Below, piece after piece: positions 54,158 through 64,000 of a stretch of DNA of 64,000 nt. Every line of letters begins with the position of its first letter. The stretch's first letter is position 1. The stretch lies in assembly GCF_003333315.1 (NCBI RefSeq), contig NZ_PSYR01000001.1, forward strand, positions 708,501 through 772,500, in the 5' to 3' direction. The notes beneath the pieces are model-generated. The model saw only the letters and a program-made list of their open reading frames with translations. It had not been told where the DNA came from and did no database searches. The position numbers and the translations under genes are program-made. This DNA is from Acidiferrobacter thiooxydans. Lineage in GTDB: Bacteria > Pseudomonadota > Gammaproteobacteria > Acidiferrobacterales > Acidiferrobacteraceae.

Positions 54158-55873
54158 TTGGAGCTCACGGGAGCGGAGATTTTCGTTCGCTGCCTTCACG
54201 ATGAAGGCGTCGAGTACCTTTTCGGCTATCCGGGTGGGGCGGTTTTGCACATCTACGATGCCCTCTACAAGCAGGAAGAGGTGAAGCACATCCTCGTGCG
54301 CCACGAGCAGGGTGCGGCGCATGCCGCCGATGGCTATGCGCGCTCGACCGGCAAGCCCGGTGTGGTGCTCGTGACCTCCGGTCCGGGCGTCACCAACGCC
54401 CTGACCGGGATCGCTACCGCTTATATGGACTCCATCCCGCTCGTGGTGTTCACGGGTCAGGTCATGACGCATCTGATCGGCGACGATGCCTTTCAGGAGG
54501 TCGATGCGATCGGCATCACTCGGCCCTGCGTCAAGCACAACTTCATGGTCAAGGACGTCCGCGACCTCGCGCTTATCATGCGCAAGGCCTTTCATGTGGC
54601 CACGACCGGCCGTCCCGGCCCGGTGGTCGTGGATATCCCCAAGGACATCACCGCCCACAAGACCTCTTATGTCTTCCCAAAGGACCCTACACTGCGGTCG
54701 TACAAGCCCGTGCGTGAGGGTGATCCGGCGGCCATACGCAAGGCCGCCGATCTGTTGATGCAGGCCAAGCGCCCCATGATCTATGCCGGCGGCGGGGTGG
54801 TACTCGGCAATGCCGCCCGCGAACTGACCGAGCTCGTGCGCTGGCTCGGTGCCCCATGCACGAACACCCTTATGGGGCTCGGCGCATTCCCGGCCACTGA
54901 TCCGTTGTTTGTGGGCATGCTCGGCATGCACGGGACCTACGAAGCCAACATGGGCATGCATGAGTGCGATGTGCTGCTCGCGGTCGGGGCGCGTTTCGAT
55001 GATCGGGTGACGGGTGATCTGGACAAGTTCTGCCCTAATGCGCGCATCATCCATATCGACGTCGACCCGGCCTCCATTCAGAAAAACGTCCCGGTCGAGA
55101 TCGCCATCATAAGCGAGGCGGGACTTGCGATGCGCGACCTGCTTGCTGCCCTGAAGGCGACCGGCAGCCGTTTGGACAAGGCAGCGCTTGGTGCCTGGTG
55201 GCGCAAGATCGAGGAGTGGCGCGCGCGCCAATGTCTCCAATACGATCGCGCCAATACCGAGGTCATAAAGCCCCAATTCGTGCTGGAGACCCTCTACCGA
55301 CTCACGCAGGGCGACGCCTTCATCACCTCCGATGTGGGCCAGCACCAAATGTGGGCGGCGCAGTTCTATAAGTTCGACAAGCCGCGGCGGTGGATCAATT
55401 CCGGAGGGCTCGGCACCATGGGCTTCGGACTGCCGGCGGCGATCGGTGTGCAGTTCGCGCATCCCGACGCCACGGTCGCCTGCGTCACCGGCGAGGCCAG
55501 CATACAGATGTGCATACAGGAGTTGTCGACCTGCAAGCAGTACGATTTGCCGCTAAAGATCGTCAATCTGAACAACCGCTACATGGGCATGGTCCGTCAG
55601 TGGCAGGAATTCTTCTATCAGAGCCGCTATTCGCACTCCTATCTGGAGGCCTTGCCGGACTTCGTGAAGCTTGCCGAGAGCTACGGGCACGCAGGCCTGC
55701 GCATCGACAAGCCCCACGACGTGGAGGCTGCCTTGAAGGAGGCGCTCGGCCAGCATGACCGGCTGGTGTTCCTCGATTTCATCACCGACCAGACGGAGAA
55801 CGTCTACCCCATGATCGCGGCCGGAGCCGGTCACCACGAGATGCATCTGGCGACAGATCGCGAACTCGCGTGA
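54158..55873 (+). CDS. ilvB: Acetolactate synthase large subunit
   Basis: 571-residue ThDP enzyme, first shared step of branched-chain amino acid synthesis. The cofactor Glu is in VRHEQGAAHAADGYARSTG, the ThDP/Mg region is CVTGEASIQMCIQELSTCKQ with NLNNRYMGMV. The motif is GEAS rather than the common GDGS, which is known in some ALS/AHAS enzymes. TTG start 54158 with GGGGTGA upstream. Immediately followed by ilvN (TGATG). Confidence 0.95.
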   Translation: MELTGAEIFVRCLHDEGVEYLFGYPGGAVLHIYDALYKQEEVKHILVRHEQGAAHAADGYARSTGKPGVVLVTSGPGVTNALTGIATAYMDSIPLVVFTGQVMTHLIGDDAFQEVDAIGITRPCVKHNFMVKDVRDLALIMRKAFHVATTGRPGPVVVDIPKDITAHKTSYVFPKDPTLRSYKPVREGDPAAIRKAADLLMQAKRPMIYAGGGVVLGNAARELTELVRWLGAPCTNTLMGLGAFPATDPLFVGMLGMHGTYEANMGMHECDVLLAVGARFDDRVTGDLDKFCPNARIIHIDVDPASIQKNVPVEIAIISEAGLAMRDLLAALKATGSRLDKAALGAWWRKIEEWRARQCLQYDRANTEVIKPQFVLETLYRLTQGDAFITSDVGQHQMWAAQFYKFDKPRRWINSGGLGTMGFGLPAAIGVQFAHPDATVACVTGEASIQMCIQELSTCKQYDLPLKIVNLNNRYMGMVRQWQEFFYQSRYSHSYLEALPDFVKLAESYGHAGLRIDKPHDVEAALKEALGQHDRLVFLDFITDQTENVYPMIAAGAGHHEMHLATDRELA

Positions 55874-56373
55874 TGCGCCACATCATTTCCATACTTCTGG
55901 AGAACGAGGCGGGCGCCTTGTCGCGTGTTGCCGGACTGTTCTCGGCGCGTGGCTACAATATCGCCTCGCTCACGGTGGCGCCGACCGAGGATCCGAGCCT
56001 GTCGCGCATGACGCTTGTCACGAGCGGATCCGAGGGCGTGGTGGATCAGATCCGCAAGCAGCTGAACAAGCTCGTGGACGTGGTGAAGCTCGTCGATTTG
56101 ACAGATAATGAGCGCATTGAGCGCGAGATGCTGCTTATCAAGGTGCGTGCCGAGGGCGGCGAGCGTGATGAGATCAAACGTCTGTCGGATATCTTCCGGG
56201 GGCGTATAATAGATGTAACGGATCGCGCCTATACCATCGAACTGACCGGTGACGGCAGCAAGCTGGACGCCTTTATCTCGATTCTGCAGCCACGGCGGAT
56301 TCTGGAGGTGGTGCGCTCTGGGGTCATCGGTATCGCCCGCGGTAACGGCGCCTGCATTCCCGACGCACCCTGA
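55873..56373 (+). CDS. ilvN: Acetolactate synthase small (regulatory) subunit
   Basis: 166-residue ACT-domain protein (MRHIISILLENEAGALSRVAGLFSARGYNI), which gives valine feedback sensitivity and stability to IlvB. Length is the IlvH/IlvN full-size type. ATG 55873 overlaps the ilvB stop; the GTG two codons before is possible. ilvC follows after 45 bases. Confidence 0.95.
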   Translation: MRHIISILLENEAGALSRVAGLFSARGYNIASLTVAPTEDPSLSRMTLVTSGSEGVVDQIRKQLNKLVDVVKLVDLTDNERIEREMLLIKVRAEGGERDEIKRLSDIFRGRIIDVTDRAYTIELTGDGSKLDAFISILQPRRILEVVRSGVIGIARGNGACIPDAP

Positions 56374-56388
56374 CTTTCAACCTGATAA

Positions 56389-58124
<1,736 letters not shown>

Positions 58125-58132
58125 GGGGCGCG

Positions 58133-58894
58133 ATGATGGAAGACAAGCGCAAGGGTATCTATATCCTGCCGAATCTCTTTACGACGGCGGCGCTCTTCGC
58201 CGGCTTTTATGCCATCGTGCAGGCCATGAAGGGCGAGTTCTGGCACGCGGCCGTGGCGGTGTTCATCGCCATGGTCATGGACGGGCTGGACGGGCGGGTG
58301 GCGCGCTGGACGCACACCGAGAGCGATTTCGGGGCACAGTATGACAGCCTGTCGGACATGGTGTCGTTCGGGCTTGCCCCGGCGCTGGTTGTCTATGAAT
58401 GGGGGCTCTCGGGGCTCGGCAAGCTCGGCTGGCTGGCGGCCTTTATCTACTCGGCGGCTGCCGCCTTGCGTCTGGCGCGCTTCAATATTCAGACCAGCAC
58501 GGACCGGCGACTGTCGTTCCATGGTTTACCGAGTCCAGCGGCGGCGGCGGTCGTTACCGGTCTGGTGTGGGTCCTGCAAGGTTATGGTGCGCCGCCGCTG
58601 TGGCTACGCGCCACGGCCTTGGCCGTTACCGTCTTGATCGGTGCGGCGATGGTCAGCAATATCCGCTACCATAGCTTCAAGCACATCGACTTAAAGGGGC
58701 GGGTGCCCTTTATCGCGGTGTTGGCCATCGTCCTGATCTTCGTGCTGATCTCGCTCGATCCCGCGCGCGTGCTGTTTGCCCTGTTTTTCTGTTATGCCCT
58801 GTCGGGGCCGATCGATTCGCTGGTACGCCGCTATCGTCGCTCGCTGCATAGGCGCCGATTGGGTGACAGCCACGAGGGATCGCCGCGGGTCTGA
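58133..58894 (+). CDS. pssA: CDP-diacylglycerol-serine O-phosphatidyltransferase
   Basis: 253-residue CDP-alcohol phosphatidyltransferase with about seven hydrophobic segments. The signature DG-x2-AR-x8-G-x3-D-x3-D is seen as DGLDGRVARW...FGAQYDSLSDMVSFG. It supplies phosphatidylserine to the neighbouring Psd. Start ATG 58133 (or 58136) with GAGGGGCG upstream. Confidence 0.95.
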   Translation: MMEDKRKGIYILPNLFTTAALFAGFYAIVQAMKGEFWHAAVAVFIAMVMDGLDGRVARWTHTESDFGAQYDSLSDMVSFGLAPALVVYEWGLSGLGKLGWLAAFIYSAAAALRLARFNIQTSTDRRLSFHGLPSPAAAAVVTGLVWVLQGYGAPPLWLRATALAVTVLIGAAMVSNIRYHSFKHIDLKGRVPFIAVLAIVLIFVLISLDPARVLFALFFCYALSGPIDSLVRRYRRSLHRRRLGDSHEGSPRV

Positions 58895-58950
58895 CGGTCG
58901 CGTATCGTGCGACCCGCGCGCGTCGCCCTTCGGCCGGGGATGGGCGGGCG

Positions 58951-59352
58951 TCAGGGCAGGAAGGATGCGGGCTCGTCGATCAGGCCGGCCGCGGGCGTTC
59001 CCTGATGAAAGTGGATCTGCCAGCGCCCATATTGGCATCGCCACACCGAGCTGCGCCAGGTGGCCGCCCTGTCGCCTTCCTCCTCTTCGGCATCGACCAG
59101 CAGATAGACGATCAGGGCGACCTCCGGGGACAGAAAGCGTACCTGGAAATCGCGGATCGTGGTCTCTCGGCGCCGTTTGCCGGTCAGTCGTCTCAGGGTT
59201 TCAGTGCGATCATAGAGCCGCCCGGAACAGCCGATCTCATAGAAGTCATCGGCAAGCAGCATGGCGGGACTTGGTTCGTCCGGGTTCTGGCTGCAGTTCA
59301 AGAGCCGCTCCTCGAGGATGCGCAGGAGGTGGGGGGAATCGCGGTTGGTCAT
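58951..59352 (-). CDS. NTF2-like (DUF4440) protein
   Basis: 133 residues with the cone-shaped NTF2-like pattern: PSPAMLLADDFYEIGCSGRLYDR, then TIRDFQVRFLSPEVALIVYLL and a final WRCQYGRWQIHFHQGTP. DUF4440 proteins of this kind bind small molecules or act as simple enzymes; no specific function can be given. Convergent with pssA. Confidence 0.75.
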   Translation of the reverse strand: MTNRDSPHLLRILEERLLNCSQNPDEPSPAMLLADDFYEIGCSGRLYDRTETLRRLTGKRRRETTIRDFQVRFLSPEVALIVYLLVDAEEEEGDRAATWRSSVWRCQYGRWQIHFHQGTPAAGLIDEPASFLP

Positions 59353-59845
59353 CGCTGTCGCCCTCTAGGTGCGGCCATGAGAAGGGACTTCCAGAGGCAA
59401 CGATAGGGGTGCTGGAGGGGGCCGTCAAGGGGCTGCCTGAATCGTATCCGCAATGAGACCCTGGCGCGGGCATGGGCGCCGGGTTTTCCGGGAATCGCTA
59501 ACGACGCCTTCGGCCGTGGGCGGGCGTTGTCGTAGGCGCCCATGACGGCGCGCGCCCCGAGAGGTGTGGCCCGGGCCCCTGTTTGAAGGCGCACCCCCAT
59601 CTTTGCCATACTGGGCCCGTCCGGCCTTGGGCCCGGTGGTGGTCAGGCCGCGGACAATCAGGCCCGTCGGGCGGTCTTTGAGGCCATGGTATGGACGGAC
59701 ATCGTACAGCGGCCGGCAGGCCGCTTTTCATGACCCCCTGCAGGCCCATCGCGGGATGGCGAGATCGCGTATGCCCATTGGGCGGGGGTGGCCGTCGCCC
59801 CGACAGCGGGGGTGCGCGCCTTGCGCGCAAGCGGCCGTGCCGCCC
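59353..59845. other. Intergenic region upstream of the MFS gene
   Basis: About 490 bases without a supportable gene, GC-rich and with many short inverted repeats. AGCGGCC-GGCA-GGCCGCT (59708-59725) followed by TTT on the plus strand looks like a terminator, although no plus-strand gene ends nearby; it could be an attenuator in the leader of the MFS gene. Confidence 0.35.
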
Positions 59846-61396
59846 ATGAAAGACCCCGGACGACCGGCGGCGAGTTTCTGGGCAGTCGCTTTGGTGGTCG
59901 CGGTGGCGGCATTCATGGAGGTGCTGGACCTCACGATCGTCAACGTATCCTTGCTGCACATCATGGGCAGCATGGCGATCTCTCAGAACCGGGCCATCTG
60001 GGTGCTTACGGCCTACACCATGACCAATGCCATCATTCTGCCTCTGAGCGGCTGGTTGGCCACCACGCTGGGACGCAAGCGCTACTTCATGGGCTGTATC
60101 GCCGCATTCTCGCTGACCTCGCTGTTATGCGGCCTTAGTCCCAATTTTCCCGCGCTCGTGCTGTTCCGGGCCTTGCAAGGCATTGCCGGCGGGGGACTGC
60201 AACCCAATGCCCAGGCCATCCTCACCGATGCCGCGCCCGCCGCCAAGCGCGGTATGGCGTTTGCGATCTATGGTATGGCCGTGGTGTTTGCGCCGGCCAT
60301 CGGCCCCACGGTTGGCGGTTGGATCACGGACCATATAGGCTGGCGCTGGATCTTTCTTATCAATGTCCCGGTCGGGTTGCTGATCCTGCCTCTGGTGCAG
60401 GCATTGGTCCACGACCCGGAGTCTTTTGTGCAGGCGCGTCGCGTGCGGCAGGCGTCCGCGCCGCACGTGGATTTCATGGGCTTTGCGCTCATCACCCTGG
60501 GTCTTGGCCTCATGCAGGTGGTGCTCGACCGTGGTCAGCAGGATGGCTGGTTCAGCTCCCTGCCCATCGTGACTATGACCATCACCGTGATCCTGGCGCT
60601 TGTGGTCTTTGTGGTTCGCGAGTGGCGCCAGGCGGACCCGATCGTGGATCTGCGACTGCTTCGTGATCGGGGCTTCGCCGCCGCCAATGTCCTCATGTTC
60701 ATGCTCGGTGCGCTGCTCCTCGGTAGTACCGCCTTGCTGCCGCTTTTCATGCAGTCGCTGTTGGGCTACACGGCCATGGATGCCGGCCTTGTGCTGTCCC
60801 CGGGAGGGCTTGCCATCATGGCCCTTATGCCTGTGGTGGGACAGCTCGTGTCGCGCTTCGATGGCCGCGTCCTGATCGCAGGCGGGCTCTGCGTCAGCGG
60901 TTTCGCGACCCTGCTCATGACGCATTTCGACACCCATACGGGCTTTACGACGCTCGTTTGGACACGTGCGCTCCAGGCCGCGGGCCTCGCCTTTTTGTTC
61001 ATCCCCATCAATACGCTTGCATTCGCGTCCCTGCCGGGATCCAAGTCGAGCAACGCCTCGGCCATCATCAATATGTCGCGTAACATCGGCGGCAGCGTCG
61101 GTATGTCGATTGCCGCCACGATCCTCGCGCGCCGTGCCCAGTATCACCAAAACCAGCTCGTGGCGCGCATCACGCCTTATAACCCCGACCTGCATAGCTA
61201 TCTTGCGGCGGTCCAGACCGCCATCGGCCACACCGTGCCCATGGCCGGGTTCGCGCATCTCTATGCAACGGTATTACGCCAGTCCGAGATGCTTGCCTAC
61301 ATCGATGACTTCGAGCTCATGGGGATCTTGTTCTTCGCCTGCTTGCCGCTCGTGTTGCTCTTTCGTCGCGTGAAACCCTCGCCCCATGGCAGATGA
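59846..61396 (+). CDS. DHA2-family MFS exporter (EmrB/QacA type)
   Basis: 516-residue drug/proton antiporter with 14 predicted transmembrane segments. Landmarks are FMEVLDLTIVNVSLLHIMGSM (TM1, D and the family motif LDxTIVNVALP-like), GWLATTLGRKRYFMG (motif A) and GWRWIFLINVPVGLL (motif C region). EmrB-type pumps normally pair with an EmrA adaptor, which is missing here. ATG 59846 is the last start upstream of TM1. Confidence 0.9.
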   Translation: MKDPGRPAASFWAVALVVAVAAFMEVLDLTIVNVSLLHIMGSMAISQNRAIWVLTAYTMTNAIILPLSGWLATTLGRKRYFMGCIAAFSLTSLLCGLSPNFPALVLFRALQGIAGGGLQPNAQAILTDAAPAAKRGMAFAIYGMAVVFAPAIGPTVGGWITDHIGWRWIFLINVPVGLLILPLVQALVHDPESFVQARRVRQASAPHVDFMGFALITLGLGLMQVVLDRGQQDGWFSSLPIVTMTITVILALVVFVVREWRQADPIVDLRLLRDRGFAAANVLMFMLGALLLGSTALLPLFMQSLLGYTAMDAGLVLSPGGLAIMALMPVVGQLVSRFDGRVLIAGGLCVSGFATLLMTHFDTHTGFTTLVWTRALQAAGLAFLFIPINTLAFASLPGSKSSNASAIINMSRNIGGSVGMSIAATILARRAQYHQNQLVARITPYNPDLHSYLAAVQTAIGHTVPMAGFAHLYATVLRQSEMLAYIDDFELMGILFFACLPLVLLFRRVKPSPHGR

Positions 61397-61528
61397 GATC
61401 GGCCGTCGACGATGGAGGGGCGCGGGCGCGACGGGATGCGTGCGGGCGCGAAGGTGCGCCTCACAGGCCCAGGTTCTCGATAGACTTTGCGAGGGTTTTT
61501 GGCTAGAGTCCCGGCGATCACAGGAGAA

Positions 61529-61552
61529 ATGGCGCCATTGGGCGCCTTCTAG
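61529..61552 (+). other. Possible 7-codon leader ORF upstream of leuA
   Basis: AGGAG followed by ATG at 61529 opens a 7-codon frame (MAPLGAF) that ends at TAG 61550-61552, 27 bases before leuA. Its DNA folds into a GGCGCC-ATTG-GGCGCC hairpin. Only one Leu codon is present, so a Leu attenuator is not proven. Confidence 0.3.
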
Positions 61553-61579
61553 CGCCGATTCGGGGGTGGCGTAAACGCG

Positions 61580-63124
<1,545 letters not shown>

Positions 63125-63320
63125 CCTGGGCTCTTTGGTCGCGCGGGCATGATGGGCCCGGCAAGGACCGGAGGCGGCTTTAGGAACAAGGTGTGTGTGC
63201 TGCGTCGAGACCGGTGAGACCGTGGTGGATTTTGTTCAGGCGACCCCCTGAGTAAGGGGCGCGAGCGCCTCTGCCGATACGCGCTATTCGTGGGCCCCGG
63301 CCGGGCGGGGCCGGTGCGGT

Positions 63321-64000
63321 TTAGGGCCTTACGGCAAGCACGATCTTGCCGCGATGGTCGCCGCTTTCCATGAGGGCGTGGGCGCGCGCGGCCTCGGCCA
63401 GCGGAAACCGCGCGCCGATGTGCGGAAGCAGCCGGCCATGATCGAGTTCGGGCCAGATGCGGGTGGCGAGGGCGTTGCGTATGGCGCGCTTTTCGCCGAC
63501 CGTGCGCGGGCGCATTGTAGAGCCGGTGAGCCGCAGGCGCTTGGTCAGGATCGGGGTGAGGTTGATCTCGCCCCGGCTGCCGCCGGACAGTGCGATAAAA
63601 ACGAGCCGGCCGTCACGCCTCAGAATGTCGAGATGACGTTCCAGATAGGGGGCGCCCACGACATCGAGGATCACATCTATGCCCTGGTGGTTGGTGGTCG
63701 CCATCACGGCCTCTGCGAAATCGGTCGTGCGGTAATTGATGACGTGATGGGCGCCGGATGCGCGACAGAAGGCGGCCTTGTCGTCGTTGCCGACCGTCGC
63801 CCAGCATGTCGCGCCGAGAAAGCGGGCGAGGTGGATGGCGGTGAGTCCGATACCGCTCGTGCCGCCATGCACGAGCAGGCGCTCACCCTCTTTCAGTGCG
63901 CCCATGTCGGCGGCGTTGGCCCACACCGTAAACCAGTTCTCGGGGAGGCCGGCGGCGGATGCCAGATCCATGTGGGCGGGGATGCGTAAGGCCTGATCGG
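63321..64000 (-). CDS. Zinc-independent quinone oxidoreductase-like protein, N-terminus outside window
   Basis: MDR-family NADPH:quinone oxidoreductase, entering from the window end (the frame stays open to the last bases, reading DQALRIPAHMDLASAAGLPENW). The nucleotide-binding motif is VHGGTSGIGLTAIHLARFLG; later GIDVILDVVGAPYLERHLD and GKIVLAV. No zinc-ligand pattern is visible in the retained part. At least 226 codons are present; the catalytic N-terminal part is missing. Confidence 0.9.
   Translation of the reverse strand, partial: DQALRIPAHMDLASAAGLPENWFTVWANAADMGALKEGERLLVHGGTSGIGLTAIHLARFLGATCWATVGNDDKAAFCRASGAHHVINYRTTDFAEAVMATTNHQGIDVILDVVGAPYLERHLDILRRDGRLVFIALSGGSRGEINLTPILTKRLRLTGSTMRPRTVGEKRAIRNALATRIWPELDHGRLLPHIGARFPLAEAARAHALMESGDHRGKIVLAVRP

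Overview
The window is a high-GC chromosomal segment from a chemolithoautotrophic, sulfur-oxidising proteobacterium. The evidence is a truncated Sox set (soxXYZAB, no soxCD) next to a complete cytoplasmic sulfane-oxidation locus: rhd-tusA-dsrE2, shdrC1B1AHC2B2, two lipoate-binding proteins, and a dedicated lipoate-assembly set. The housekeeping order trpFBA-accD-folC-dedD-cvpA-purF-metZ is typical of beta/gammaproteobacteria. An acidophilic Acidiferrobacter-like gammaproteobacterium is my best guess, but it rests on gene content and order, not on a database comparison.

Layout. 1-5.1 kb: a sensor kinase (cut by the window edge) and a sigma54-type response regulator, then a small outer-membrane protein, ThpR, a MarC-family protein and a small membrane protein. 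5.1-5.9 kb: a decayed IS605-type tnpB remnant. 6.1-8.8 kb: a hemerythrin-GGDEF-EAL signalling protein. 8.9-13 kb (minus strand): soxX-Y-Z-A and soxB, ending in a good intrinsic terminator. 13.1-14.9 kb (minus): an M48 protease with TPRs and a small unknown protein. 15.5-28.5 kb (plus): the rhd/tusA/dsrE2-sHdr-LbpA-lipoate assembly island. 28.5-33.6 kb: a divergent pair of FadL-type outer-membrane proteins, a secreted protein and several small unknown proteins. 33.6-40.4 kb: an HDAC-family enzyme, an aldo/keto reductase, a PilT-family ATPase, a TM2-like membrane protein, a LysR regulator and a degenerate glutamine-amidotransferase-like protein. 40.4-49.7 kb: the trp/acc/fol/pur/met housekeeping cluster. 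49.7-53.8 kb: lpxH, ppiB, gltX, cysS. 54.1-63.1 kb: ilvBNC, psd, pssA, an NTF2-like protein, a DHA2 MFS exporter and leuA. 63.3-64 kb: a quinone oxidoreductase cut by the window end.

How the genes fit together. Sox oxidises thiosulfate in the periplasm. Without SoxCD the sulfane sulfur on SoxY cannot be fully oxidised there, and in such organisms it is thought to enter the cytoplasm. There rhodanese, TusA and DsrE-type carriers would pass it to the sHdr complex, which uses lipoylated LbpA and releases sulfite. The LipS1/LipS2/LipT/sLpl genes are the known specialised machinery that lipoylates LbpA. The two FadL-type porins and a secreted protein directly beside this island may relate to uptake or handling of hydrophobic sulfur; that is inference. 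A 10-bp motif, CGAATATTCC, lies upstream of both soxX and shdrC1 and is a candidate shared operator.

No rRNA, CRISPR array or convincing tRNA gene was seen. All family assignments come from reading the translations by eye.
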